Below, piece after piece: positions 39,648 to 48,051 of a stretch of 53,945 nt of DNA. The translations under genes were made by a program, and so were the position numbers. Each line of letters begins with the position of its first letter. Within the stretch, counting starts at the first letter, position 1. The notes under the pieces were generated by a model that saw nothing but the letters and a program-made list of their open reading frames with translations, searched no databases and was not told the origin of the DNA. Source of the DNA: Kofleriaceae bacterium (lineage in GTDB: Bacteria; Myxococcota_A; Polyangia; Haliangiales; Haliangiaceae); contig JABFXX010000511.1 in NCBI GenBank assembly GCA_013368795.1, positions 1 to 53,945 of the forward strand. The letters are read 5' to 3'.

Positions 39648-42080
39648 GTGACACCCGATGCCGTGCTCCACGAGCTGCAAGGCCTTCGTGCCCTCGCGCG
39701 CTCGTTGGTGCACGGCGATGCCGATGCGGATGACCTGATCCAGGACACCGCGGTCGCCGCGATCGCGCATCCGCCCGAGCAGGACCGGCCGGTCCGGCCC
39801 TGGCTCGCGACGGTGCTGCGCAATCGCTGGCGCATGGACCGGCGAGGTCGCTCGCGTCGCGAGGTCCGCGAGCAGATCGCGGTCGTCGAGACCGAGGCCG
39901 CCCGGCCCGACACGCTCGTCGATCGCGCACGCGTCCTCGAGAAGCTCGCGGCGGCGCTCGTCGCGCTCGACGAGCCATTCCGCGCGGTCGTGATGAAGCG
40001 CTACCTCGACGGGCAGTCGGCCGCGCAGATCGCGCGCGAGCTCGGCATCCCGGCGGGAACGGTGCGGTGGCGCCTCAAGACCGGACTCGAGCGGCTGCGC
40101 GCCGCACTCGACGAATCGACGCCGCGCTGGCAGCGCCTGCTCGTGCCAATCGCCGCGGTCAAAGGAGTAGCGCTCGTGAAAGCCAAGACCAGCATCGTCG
40201 CGCTCGTCGTATTCCTCGTGCTCGCCATCGTCGGCGGCGTCGTGCTCGTCCTCACGCGCGGCGACAAGACGCCGGCGAAGGGGCCGGAGAACGCGGCGGT
40301 CGCGATGCAGCACGGCAGCGCCGCGAAGCCGCACACGCTCGGCGCGATGCCCGGCGTGGTGCAGGGCTCGGCCGACTCGCCGGTGCTGCTCGATCCGCTG
40401 CCCGGTCAGGGCCGCGCGTTTGTCGAGGATGTCGCCGCACCGGGCGGCCTCATCGCCGGCCGCATCATCAACTGGTCGACCGGCGGCGGCGTCTCCGGCG
40501 CGGAGCTGACGTTCACGTCGCCGTCGGGCGCGACGACCGTCCGCAGCGGCGACGGCGGCCAGTTCGAGCTCTCGCCGACGGGCCCGGGCACGTACTCGCT
40601 CGCGGCGATCGTCGCGCCGGGCTTCCTGCCGTACGCGCCGGAGCTCGAGCACTCGCCGGTGCGCGTCGCGCTCGCGTCGAAGAAGGCGGTGCGTGGCCTG
40701 ACACTGTTCCTGTTCCCCGCGCTCGCCTACTACGGCCTCGTCGTCGACGGCGCGGGCAACCCGGTCGCGGGTGCGAAGGTGAAGCTCGCGGCGCCGCCCG
40801 CGGGCGAGCAGGTGATCGAGAAGATCGCGACCGAGTGGACGACCGACAAGCAGGGCGAGTTCGTGTTCAACGCGCCCGACGGCGCCGTGTTCGAGGCATC
40901 GCGCGGCAAGCAGCGAGGCTGGGCGTGGCTCGACGGCGATGTCGCGACGACGAAGAAGATGACGATCACGATCGGCGACGCGCCCGCACGCGACGCGCAG
41001 ATCCGCGGCAAGACCGTCGATCCGCAAGGTGCGCCGATGCCCGAGGTGCTCGTCACCGCGATCCCCGAAAACCCGCCGGGCTCCGAGGATCCGCGCAGCG
41101 TCGCGTTCGCGACGAGCGGACCCGACGGCTCGTTCGTGCTCGATAACCTCGATCGCAAGAACTACACGCTCGTCGCCGAGATCGACGACCACGCACACAC
41201 GACGAAGGACCACGTCGCCGGCGGCACGGAGGGTGTCAGCCTGACGATGGACGTCGGCCTACCTCTCGGCGCAACGGTCCGCGATCCGGACGATAAGCCC
41301 GTGCCCTCGTACACGCTGCTCGTCACGAAGCGCACCGGCGTCGCGCGCGAGATCGTGCTCACTCGCTCGATCATCGACACGAAGGGCCACTTCGAGGTGC
41401 GCGTGCCCAAGGGCGACTACGAGGTGATCGTGTCGGCGATGGGCTGGGCCTCGAGCACGCCGACCGCCATGAGCGCGGGCACGACCGACGGCAAGATCAA
41501 GCTCGGCGCGGGCGGTACGCTCCTCGGCGTCGTCGTCGATGCCGCCACCAACGCGCCGCTCGAGTACGCGCGCGTGAGCCGCGAGGGCGCCGGCGGCGGT
41601 GCGAGCGCACAACCGGCGTACTCCGGCACCGTCACGCGCGCCGACGGCTCGTTCGAGCTCACCGGCATTCCGCCCGGCCCGTTCACGATCTCGATCGGCG
41701 CCGGCGACTATCACCCTCGCCTCGAGGGCGGTCTCGTCGCGACCGAAGGCGGCACGCTCGGCCCGATCCGCCTCGCACTGCGCAAGCTCGCCGACGGCGA
41801 GAAGCCGAAGATCGAGCTCGTCGGCATCGGCGTGAAGCTCGCGCCCGACGGTGAGGCGCTGCGCGTCACCGGTGTCGTCCCCGAGTCCGGCGCGGCCGCT
41901 GCGGGCATCGTCGCCGACGACATGATCGTCTCGATCGACGGCGTCCCGGTCACGACGCTCGGCATGGACGGCGCGGTCGCGCGGATCCGCGGTGTCGCGC
42001 ACACGACGCTCGCGGTCGGCCTCCAGCGCGGCGGCAACCTCGTCACGCTCGTCGTCGAGCGCAAGCCGCTCCGTGTCTAG
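39648..42080 (+). CDS. ECF sigma factor fused to membrane helix, carboxypeptidase-regulatory-like repeats and PDZ
   Basis: This 810-residue protein has sigma-70 region 2 (about 5-65; HGDADADDLIQDT, then WLATVLRNRWRMDRR) and region 4 (about 100-155; DGQSAAQIARELGIPAGTVRWRL). One membrane helix follows (about 180-202; SIVALVVFLVLAIVGGVVLVL). The rest should be periplasmic: several CarboxypepD_reg-like beta modules (about 255-700; AGRIINWSTGGGVSGAELTF, GLVVDGAGNPVAGAKV, GKTVDPQGAPMPEVLV, GVVVDAATNAPLEYARV) and a PDZ domain (about 735-805). It looks like a membrane-tethered sigma factor. An internal start with a strong ribosome site exists at 40176, so two products are possible. Confidence 0.85.
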   Translation: MTPDAVLHELQGLRALARSLVHGDADADDLIQDTAVAAIAHPPEQDRPVRPWLATVLRNRWRMDRRGRSRREVREQIAVVETEAARPDTLVDRARVLEKLAAALVALDEPFRAVVMKRYLDGQSAAQIARELGIPAGTVRWRLKTGLERLRAALDESTPRWQRLLVPIAAVKGVALVKAKTSIVALVVFLVLAIVGGVVLVLTRGDKTPAKGPENAAVAMQHGSAAKPHTLGAMPGVVQGSADSPVLLDPLPGQGRAFVEDVAAPGGLIAGRIINWSTGGGVSGAELTFTSPSGATTVRSGDGGQFELSPTGPGTYSLAAIVAPGFLPYAPELEHSPVRVALASKKAVRGLTLFLFPALAYYGLVVDGAGNPVAGAKVKLAAPPAGEQVIEKIATEWTTDKQGEFVFNAPDGAVFEASRGKQRGWAWLDGDVATTKKMTITIGDAPARDAQIRGKTVDPQGAPMPEVLVTAIPENPPGSEDPRSVAFATSGPDGSFVLDNLDRKNYTLVAEIDDHAHTTKDHVAGGTEGVSLTMDVGLPLGATVRDPDDKPVPSYTLLVTKRTGVAREIVLTRSIIDTKGHFEVRVPKGDYEVIVSAMGWASSTPTAMSAGTTDGKIKLGAGGTLLGVVVDAATNAPLEYARVSREGAGGGASAQPAYSGTVTRADGSFELTGIPPGPFTISIGAGDYHPRLEGGLVATEGGTLGPIRLALRKLADGEKPKIELVGIGVKLAPDGEALRVTGVVPESGAAAAGIVADDMIVSIDGVPVTTLGMDGAVARIRGVAHTTLAVGLQRGGNLVTLVVERKPLRV
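40161..40178 (+). promoter_or_regulatory. Internal ribosome-binding site and GTG inside the sigma-factor gene
   Basis: AAAGGAG at 40161-40167 is followed eight bases later by an in-frame GTG at 40176, directly before the membrane helix. Initiation here would give a separate 634-residue membrane protein without the sigma domains. It may mark an ancestral two-gene arrangement or a second product from the same mRNA. Confidence 0.5.
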
Positions 42081-42099
42081 GCGTTCTCTCTGACCCTCG

Positions 42100-43698
42100 C
42101 TACTCCCACGCGTCGGTGGTGCCGAAGAACTGCTGCGCCTCGGCGGGCTCGATGGAGAACTGCATGGGCACGAGGTCGCGCAGGCACGAGGTGTCCGGCG
42201 CCGCGGTGGGATCCGCGACGAAGCCCTTCAGGAGCTGCGCTCCGCACGGCGCCTGGCCGGCGGTCTTCACGGGTGATTCGAACGCCGCGCCGTGGGGGGA
42301 GAACGGCACCTCGATGAAGGTCTGGTGCGGCGCCGTGAGCCGGTCGGCCACAACCCGCGCTTGCGCGATGGGCGTCTGCGGATCGAGCGTCCCGTTCATC
42401 GCGAGAACCGGGACCGTCGACGACGGCCACTGCTGGACGTATTCGTCGCGAGCGTACCGCGGCCAGCGGTCGAAGAAAGACGCGGCGCTCACCGCGACCC
42501 CGGGGCAGAAGGTCTGGCTGTCACAGCGCTGCCGCAGCTCGTCGGCGCTGGGGGCGGGCTCCTCCCAGCCCTCGGACAGCGCGACGTGGTACTGCAGCAC
42601 CGCCGAGTCGAGGTGGGCCTGCTCGGCGCCGGCTCCCTGGAGGAGCGGCACGAGCACGCCGAGATAGTGCTGGAGCGCCTCCACGTCACGGTCGGCGCAG
42701 CGATCGAGACGGTAGACAAGAGGATAGAGGTGGGCGCGGAGCGCCCGGTCGCGCACGAAGACCGGGTAGAGCTGCCGCAGCGTCGAGCCGTCGACGCCGA
42801 GCGCGGCGCAGTGGCCGGCGTCGAGCCGCGCCGCGAGCCCGGCGATGCGGGCCCACGGGTCGGCCCCGAGCTTGGCCCGGCAGGTGGCATCCGAGGCGCA
42901 CAGCGCGGCGAGCTCCTTCGCGACCGGATCGAACTGCAGATCGTAACGCGAGACGAGCTCGATGCCGGGCGATGCGATGGAGTCGAGGATCACGCCGTCC
43001 ACCAGATCGGGGTGCGTCTGCATCAGGCGCAGGGCGCGCGAGGTGCCGTACGAGTAGCCGTACACGAAGACCGGCTGGCCTGGCTGGCGGGTGCGCTCGA
43101 TGAGATTGGCGAGATCGTGGGAGTCGGCGGTGGTGGTGAAATGCTCGAGCTTGTCGCCCCATTGGCTCGTCAGCGCCTGGATGCAGGCGGGCCACTCGTT
43201 GTCGGTGATCAGGGCGCCTTCCTCGGAGTCCGGCCCTTCCTCGACCGGACATCCGAGGCGGCTGGACAGGCCCACGCCGCGGTGCTCGAGCACGTAGATG
43301 TCGACATCGGGCATCAGCGGCGCGAACAGGCCCTCGATGACTTCCTCGAGGGAGGCTGCCGTGGCCCCCGGGCCACCCTGCAGCACCCACAGCTGGGCTC
43401 GCGCCGTGCCGGCCGCGCGATGGCGCGACACGAAGATCGGCAGGGTCTCGCCAGCCGGTCGAGCATGATCGAGGGGCAGGGGTACGGTGGCGCATTCGCT
43501 CATGAACCCGTCGGGGCACGCGCCCCATTGAATCGCTTCGCCGATGTCGCCGCCATCATCCGCGGGGTCGTCGGCGCACCCCGCCGTCCACAGCGAGCTC
43601 GCCATCAGCACAGCGGCGGCGGCGGACAGGTATGTCCGCGGCGGACGCATGGCTCGCTTTGCGGCACCGAGGAAGGGCGTGGCGTGCAACGTGAACAT
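42100..43698 (-). CDS. Alpha/beta-hydrolase lipoprotein, TAP-like C-terminus
   Basis: This 532-residue protein has a signal with lipobox (LWTAGCADD). An alpha/beta-hydrolase core follows: the oxyanion region LWVLQGGPGA, YVLEHRGVGLSS, the nucleophile elbow GYSYGTSRAL, the acid in MNGTLDPQTP and the catalytic His in SPHG. This matches the tripeptidyl-aminopeptidase/TAP-like peptidase S33 group, which releases short peptides from N-termini or hydrolyses esters. Six or more extra Cys suggest disulfides. The ATG at 43698 follows GGAG at five bases. It is divergent from an AraC regulator 64 bases away, a likely control pair. Confidence 0.88.
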   Translation of the reverse strand: MFTLHATPFLGAAKRAMRPPRTYLSAAAAVLMASSLWTAGCADDPADDGGDIGEAIQWGACPDGFMSECATVPLPLDHARPAGETLPIFVSRHRAAGTARAQLWVLQGGPGATAASLEEVIEGLFAPLMPDVDIYVLEHRGVGLSSRLGCPVEEGPDSEEGALITDNEWPACIQALTSQWGDKLEHFTTTADSHDLANLIERTRQPGQPVFVYGYSYGTSRALRLMQTHPDLVDGVILDSIASPGIELVSRYDLQFDPVAKELAALCASDATCRAKLGADPWARIAGLAARLDAGHCAALGVDGSTLRQLYPVFVRDRALRAHLYPLVYRLDRCADRDVEALQHYLGVLVPLLQGAGAEQAHLDSAVLQYHVALSEGWEEPAPSADELRQRCDSQTFCPGVAVSAASFFDRWPRYARDEYVQQWPSSTVPVLAMNGTLDPQTPIAQARVVADRLTAPHQTFIEVPFSPHGAAFESPVKTAGQAPCGAQLLKGFVADPTAAPDTSCLRDLVPMQFSIEPAEAQQFFGTTDAWE

Positions 43699-43762
43699 GG
43701 GGACTCCTTCGTGCGCGATGTGTGCGCTCGATCGTTGGTCCCCGCGGTGCTAAAAATCGTTG

Positions 43763-44806
43763 ATGGCGGATCACGTCAAAGACATGACGATCCGCGACAC
43801 CGATTGGTCGACGGTGCCGGCCAGCGCGCTCGCGAACGTGCTGCACGCACTCGAGGGGCGCGTGCCGCTGCAGGCAGTGTGCGACGAGGTTGGCCTCGAT
43901 CTGGCGCGGCCCCTGGAGCCGGAGGCGCGGGTGCCGTACCGCCTGCTCGCCGATCTGTATGAAGCGGCAGCGAGCTGGACCGCAGATCCATGGTTTGGCC
44001 TGCACGTCGGAGCGAACGTGGACGCGCGGAGCTTCGATCTGCTCGGGTACCTCGCGCTCACGACCGCGACGCTGGCGCAGATGTTCGAGGTCCTCGCGCG
44101 CTACTTGCCGCTGTGGACGACCAGCGCGGCCTTCCAGATCGAGCGATCGCGGACGACGCTCGCGATCTCCTGGGTGTATTCCGATCGCGAAGCTCCGATC
44201 CGCCGCCACGACTGCGAGATGTCGATCATGGCCGCAGCCGGCGTAGGCGGCCTGCTCCAGGCGGGTCGCTGGCATCCCCGCGAGGTGCACTTTCGTCATC
44301 CGCGGTCCGCGGATCCGTCCGAGCACGTGCGCTTGCTGTGCGCGCCGGTGCGGTTCGATATGCCCAGCAACGTGATCGTGTGCGATGCAGCGTCGGCCGC
44401 GATGCCGCTCGCCACCTCGGATCCGGCGCTCCACGAGCTGCTGCGGGATCTGGCCGAGCGACGGCTCGCCGCCCGTCCCGTACGGGCGTCGACCCTCGAC
44501 GACACCGTCGCGACGATCGTGAAGTTACTGCCGACCGGGGACGCGCAGCTGTCTCGCGTGGCGCGCACGCTCGGGCTCGGCGCGCGCACGCTGCAGCGCC
44601 GACTGATCGATGGCGGCACGACGTTTCGCGATCTGCTCACCACGGTGCGGCGCGATCGCGCGATGCATGCGCTCGTCCACTCGGACCTCTCGGTCGGTGA
44701 GATTGCTGATCAACTCGGTTACGGATCGATCAGCGAACTTCATCGCGCGTTCCGGAGCTGGGTCGGCGTCGGCCCCGCTGCCTACCGGCGAGCGCGCCGC
44801 GAGTGA
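43763..44806 (+). CDS. AraC-family transcriptional regulator
   Basis: About 347 residues. The N-terminal part (to about 200) is of the Arabinose_bd/OruR-like kind (ADPWFGLHVGANVDARSFDLLGYLALTTATL, with a LARYLPLW segment). The C-terminal AraC double helix-turn-helix follows from about 250 (QLSRVARTLGLGARTLQRRLIDGGTTF, then LSVGEIADQLGYGSISELHRAFRSWVGVGPAAYRR). The start is the ATG at 43763; a TTG immediately before it is also possible. It is divergent from the alpha/beta-hydrolase gene and probably controls it and itself, perhaps in response to a lipid-like ligand. Confidence 0.92.
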   Translation: MADHVKDMTIRDTDWSTVPASALANVLHALEGRVPLQAVCDEVGLDLARPLEPEARVPYRLLADLYEAAASWTADPWFGLHVGANVDARSFDLLGYLALTTATLAQMFEVLARYLPLWTTSAAFQIERSRTTLAISWVYSDREAPIRRHDCEMSIMAAAGVGGLLQAGRWHPREVHFRHPRSADPSEHVRLLCAPVRFDMPSNVIVCDAASAAMPLATSDPALHELLRDLAERRLAARPVRASTLDDTVATIVKLLPTGDAQLSRVARTLGLGARTLQRRLIDGGTTFRDLLTTVRRDRAMHALVHSDLSVGEIADQLGYGSISELHRAFRSWVGVGPAAYRRARRE

Positions 44807-44844
44807 TCTGAGCCTGCACACCACGCGCATGAGCCAGGTCGCAC

Positions 44845-45411
44845 CTAATCTTCGGTGTCGGCGAGCAGCGGGAACTTCGCGGTGCCGGTGATCGTCGCGG
44901 TGACCGCGCCTTGCTCGCGGAACGAGTGCTCGCCGTCGCTGCTCACCGCCGGCGTCAGGTGCACGCTGCCGACGATCCGGATCGTCGCGCCGTCCTCGAC
45001 GATGCGCTCCTCGTAGCGATCGGTGCGCGCGATCGGCCGGTTGCACAGCGCGATCTGTGGCGTGTCGACGCGGACGCGGCCCGTGCCATCGACCACATAA
45101 AACGGCACGACCCGGCGCGTGACCTCGATGCGCAGCGGCGACGTGAAGTTGACGCCATCGAACACGTTCGTGGTCGTGTCGAACGCGACGCACTTGCGGC
45201 CGATGATGAGCGAATCGATCAGGTCGCCATCGCGCTCGACCCGGCCGACGATGCACGCGAGCTGGCCATCGACGAGCTTGGCGATCGGCACGACGCGCGC
45301 CTTGCGCAGCACGCGCCTCGTCCGCCTCGCATCGCGCCGCCAGAACTGCACGAGGAAGGTTGCGAGTCCGGTCACACTCGTGACCGCGATCGCGACGAGG
45401 ACGGTATCCAC
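44845..45411 (-). CDS. Second GIDE-like membrane protein
   Basis: This 188-residue protein starts at a GTG with a membrane helix (VLVAIAVTSVTGLATFLVQFW) followed by basic residues. A beta-rich domain follows with VPIAKLVDGQLACIVGRVE, SLIIGRKCVAFDT, PFYVVDGTGRVRVDTPQIAL, RYEERIVEDGATIRIVGSV and TATITGTAKFPLLAD. The order of strands matches the GIDE domain and the protein at 10882-11589, including the closing ATFPL/AKFPL phrase. A RING finger is absent. It is divergent from the membrane protein at 45563. Function is unknown. Confidence 0.65.
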   Translation of the reverse strand: MDTVLVAIAVTSVTGLATFLVQFWRRDARRTRRVLRKARVVPIAKLVDGQLACIVGRVERDGDLIDSLIIGRKCVAFDTTTNVFDGVNFTSPLRIEVTRRVVPFYVVDGTGRVRVDTPQIALCNRPIARTDRYEERIVEDGATIRIVGSVHLTPAVSSDGEHSFREQGAVTATITGTAKFPLLADTED

Positions 45412-45562
45412 CGCCGGTAACTATGACATCGCAGTCGTCACGCGTGGCGCGGTCACGACGCGTCGCCGGCGATGCACCTCGGCTAAGGGATTTGACTGCC
45501 TGGGACCGTCTGCTACGAGCGCGACGCACCGGCGCGGCACATGCGCTGCTCTTGCGCCGAGC

Positions 45563-46018
45563 ATGGCCCGTCCCCTACGCAGAGATTGGTTCGCCTGGTT
45601 CACCACGCTGCCGTCGAGCGTCACGCTCGTCGTGTGCCTGTTCTTGCCGCAGTTCACGGACTGCAACGGCCGCGAGAAGACCGCGTTCGAGACGAACACC
45701 GCCGGCCTCATGATCGGCATCGCGCTGCTCGGCGTGTTGCCGCTGTTGTGGCGCTGGCGGCCGAAGAACATGGGACCGTACGAGGAGCTCGCCGGGTTCA
45801 TCAGCTTCATGCTGACGCTCGCGTTCATCCCGGTGTTTCCGCTCGCCGGGCTGTTCGCGAAGTGGCACACCGGCGCGTGCCTGACCTGGGCCGCGGCGTG
45901 GATCGATCTCGTCGGAATGGTCTGCTGGACGTCGGCGGCTACGACGAGGAGGGAGCTTCGCCGGGCCACTGCAGCTCGTGCAGGTGACCCACCACTTCCG
46001 ATAGATCTCCCAGGATGA
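45563..46018 (+). CDS. Small multi-pass membrane protein
   Basis: This 151-residue protein has about four hydrophobic segments: VTLVVCLFLPQF, TAGLMIGIALLGVLPLLW, ELAGFISFMLTLAFIPVFPLAGLF and the ACLTWAAAWIDLVGMVCW helix. Each is joined by short charged loops (CNGREKTAFE, RWRPKNMGPYEE). It has no known motif. The ATG was chosen at the start of the first membrane-adjacent segment (ARPLRRDWFAWF); the open frame above it is unlikely. It overlaps the convergent gene by 80 bases. Confidence 0.7.
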   Translation: MARPLRRDWFAWFTTLPSSVTLVVCLFLPQFTDCNGREKTAFETNTAGLMIGIALLGVLPLLWRWRPKNMGPYEELAGFISFMLTLAFIPVFPLAGLFAKWHTGACLTWAAAWIDLVGMVCWTSAATTRRELRRATAARAGDPPLPIDLPG

Positions 46019-46400
46019 TGTGAACGGTCGCGCGCGCCGGCGCGACGTCGGCCTTGCCGAGCGCGTCGGTGTTGAGCCAGCGCGACGTCGAGAGCGCGTC
46101 GACACCGCGCATGATCGTCATCCACAGATCGGCGTTGTGACGGCCGAGCGATGCGGTGTCGTGCAGCTTCGTGTGGAGCCGCGCGATCAGCTCGCGTGCG
46201 GCGGCCCGGTGCTTGCGCGCGCGATGGAGCTTCCAGAGGCGGATCGGGCTCGGCAGCCGCACGAATCGATCGATCAGCCGGTCGAGGAAGATTCGCTCGC
46301 GCGGCGCCGCTGCGTCGTCGAGCGCGAACTGGCACTGCATCAGCTCGTGGCGCGCGGCCTCGGCCAGCTCGTGCAGCGATTTCACCGCGTTGGAGGCCAT
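45939..46400 (-). CDS. Hypothetical helical protein
   Basis: This 153-residue protein is rich in Ala, Arg, His and Leu and is probably all-helical: LHELAEAARHELMQCQFALDD, then RIFLDRLIDRFVRLPSP, LWKLHRARKHRAAARELIARLH and ATVHIILGDLSEVVGHLHELQW. It has no signal or membrane segment. GGAG lies about 12 bases before the ATG. Its 3' end overlaps the convergent membrane-protein gene by 80 bases. No family was recognised. Confidence 0.6.
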   Translation of the reverse strand: MASNAVKSLHELAEAARHELMQCQFALDDAAAPRERIFLDRLIDRFVRLPSPIRLWKLHRARKHRAAARELIARLHTKLHDTASLGRHNADLWMTIMRGVDALSTSRWLNTDALGKADVAPARATVHIILGDLSEVVGHLHELQWPGEAPSSS

Positions 46401-46474
46401 GAGCGCTCGGGTCTCCTGATGCTAGCAGGCCCTCGCCGAGGGAGGGATCAGACCCTCCACGTAAGGTCGCCGAC

Positions 46475-46912
46475 ATGGGAATGGAAGCCATCGGCAAGCT
46501 CCACACGATCTTCGAGACGAAGCAGGTGTCGGAGCGGTTCAGCAAGCGCGAGTTCGTGGTCGAGCTCGCCGACAACCCGAAGTATCCGCAGGTCGTGCTG
46601 TTCCAGCTGACCGGTGATCGCTGCGCCCAGCTCGATGGCATGCGCGTCGGCGACGAGGTGCGCATCGAGTTCTCGCTCCGCGGCCGCGAGTGGCGCAGCC
46701 CGAGTGGCGAGCTCAAGTACTTCAACAGCCTCGACGTGTGGAAGGTCGAGCCCGCGCGCGCCGGTCGCTCGCAGGGTCGCAATGACTCGCAGGGCTATGG
46801 CCGAGGCGGCGGCGGCGGCGGCGGCAATGGCGATCCGCGCGACGCCGATGGGGTTCCGCGCATCGACGAGTCGCAGTTCGGCCGCGTCGAGACCGACGAC
46901 ATTCCGTTCTGA
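46475..46912 (+). CDS. DUF3127-like OB-fold protein with SSB-type acidic tail
   Basis: This 145-residue protein has a compact domain (MEAIGKLHTIFETKQV, RFSKREFVVELADN, QVVLFQLTGDRCAQLDGMRVGDEVRIEFSLRGREW, LKYFNSLDVWKVE) with the strand order of DUF3127, an OB-fold family. A Gly-rich linker (nine Gly in a row nearly) and an acidic tip ending in TDDIPF follow. That tip closely resembles the C-terminus of single-stranded DNA-binding protein (DDxPF), which recruits repair and replication enzymes. The start may be the second ATG at 46481. A small hairpin lies just upstream at 46441-46458. Confidence 0.75.
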   Translation: MGMEAIGKLHTIFETKQVSERFSKREFVVELADNPKYPQVVLFQLTGDRCAQLDGMRVGDEVRIEFSLRGREWRSPSGELKYFNSLDVWKVEPARAGRSQGRNDSQGYGRGGGGGGGNGDPRDADGVPRIDESQFGRVETDDIPF

Positions 46913-46968
46913 TTCCGGCCGATCGGTCGGCGTGGAAGATCCGGCTCGCGCGCTCGGTTGTCCCTGCG

Positions 46969-47532
46969 ATGACCGATACCGAAGACGCCGAGCTGCTTGC
47001 CCATTACCTCGAGCGAGGCCACGAAGCGTGGAATGTTTCGCTCGAGGCTGCGTGGCTCGACTACGAGCTCCGCGCATTCGTCGCGAGCAAGCTCCCGCAG
47101 GGCCGGCCGATCGCGGTGCTGAACGTCGGCATCGGCGTCGGCCTGTTCGACGATTGGCTGTGCCACGTCGTCGGCACGTCGGCCGCGGCATCGAGCGTGA
47201 CGAGCGTCGATCGCGATCCCACGATCTGTCGGCTGTTCGCGCTGCGCCAGCGCCGCGAGCGCCATCCCCATCCCGCGCGCATCCTGTGCTGCGACGTCCG
47301 CGACGGCGCGCTCGGCGCCGCGAAGTTCGACCTGATCACGGTCGTCGGCTCGACGCTCGCCGAGGGCGGCGATCGCGGCGAGACGCTGCGCGCGTTGCAG
47401 CGCCACGTCGCGCCCGGCGGCGAGCTACTCGTCGCCGAGGTCGGCCAGGGCGCGCACGGTGATCGCGTCCGGACCTGCGGGGATGTCTGGCTCGCGTGCT
47501 CGACGCGCGCTGTCCTACCCCCGAGCACATAA
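46969..47532 (+). CDS. Class I SAM-dependent methyltransferase-like protein
   Basis: This 187-residue protein contains AVLNVGIGVGLFDDWL, which fits motif I of Rossmann-fold methyltransferases, then SVDRDPTICRLF (acidic residue binding the ribose), ILCCDVRDG, a LITVVGSTLAEGG strand and LRALQRHVAPGGELLVAEVG. The substrate is unknown. Its C-terminus (VLPPST) is short for the family, which usually has two more strands, so substrate-binding parts may be reduced. The gene lies between the DUF3127-like and zinc-ribbon genes, all on the plus strand. Confidence 0.72.
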   Translation: MTDTEDAELLAHYLERGHEAWNVSLEAAWLDYELRAFVASKLPQGRPIAVLNVGIGVGLFDDWLCHVVGTSAAASSVTSVDRDPTICRLFALRQRRERHPHPARILCCDVRDGALGAAKFDLITVVGSTLAEGGDRGETLRALQRHVAPGGELLVAEVGQGAHGDRVRTCGDVWLACSTRAVLPPST

Positions 47533-47563
47533 ACAATCCGAGCGGCCGGCCGATGCGACCATC

Positions 47564-47803
47564 ATGGCCGATATCGTTCGCTGCTCCTGCACTCGCATCA
47601 ACGACCCGTGGCGCCGGTTCTGCGGCGCCTGCGGCTCGGCGCTCGCGCCGGCGTGTCGCTGCGGATTCGTCAACGCCAAGCACGACCGTTTCTGCGGCGG
47701 CTGTGGCTCCGCGGTGATGACCTTCAAGAGGGCGGTCGTGGCGCCGTCCTCGGGCACGATGCCGATCGATATTCGCGACATCGTCGGTGAGTCCAACTCT
47801 TGA
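47564..47803 (+). CDS. Double zinc-ribbon protein
   Basis: This 79-residue protein has two four-Cys ribbons: RCSCTRINDPWRRFCGACGSAL and CRCGFVNAKHDRFCGGCGSAV, each with CxC and CxxC knuckles, as in the DZR family. A short tail (VVAPSSGTMPIDIRDIVGE) follows. Such proteins bind zinc and often serve as adaptors or nucleic-acid-binding modules; here there is no attached domain. The ATG immediately precedes the first ribbon. Confidence 0.8.
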   Translation: MADIVRCSCTRINDPWRRFCGACGSALAPACRCGFVNAKHDRFCGGCGSAVMTFKRAVVAPSSGTMPIDIRDIVGESNS

Positions 47804-47877
47804 AGATTCTTCGATAGTTCGTCTCACGCTCGGAACAATTGCCGACCCCAGCGGCCCGTACTAAGTAGCGCCCGGCA

Positions 47878-48051
47878 ATGCTGTCTGAAACTCGTCGCGA
47901 ACCGCGGATCCTCGAGCGCTGCACCAGCCAGCTCTGGGAAGGCGTCACGTGCGCGCTTCCCGCGGGCCACAAGGGCTCGCACCAGCGTCCGGCGACGCCC
48001 GATAGCGCTGCGGTCTCGTGGCGGTCGTCGACGCCGCGTCTCTCGGGCTAG
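47878..48051 (+). CDS. 57-aa hypothetical small protein
   Basis: This short frame encodes MLSETRREPRILERCTSQLW, then EGVTCALPAGHKGSHQRP and a Ser/Pro-rich end. The C-x(8)-C-x-LPAGH-x-G-x-H pattern is typical of small zinc-binding-like proteins that occur across high-GC bacteria. It ends in a CTAG shared with the stop of the convergent GFA-family gene, which supports it being real. No ribosome site is obvious. Function is unknown. Confidence 0.45.
   Translation: MLSETRREPRILERCTSQLWEGVTCALPAGHKGSHQRPATPDSAAVSWRSSTPRLSG

Noticed and set aside
46441-46458. GGAGGG-ATCAGA-CCCTCC hairpin
   Set aside because: It lies between divergent genes, has a short stem and no T-run; neither a terminator nor a known operator can be claimed.
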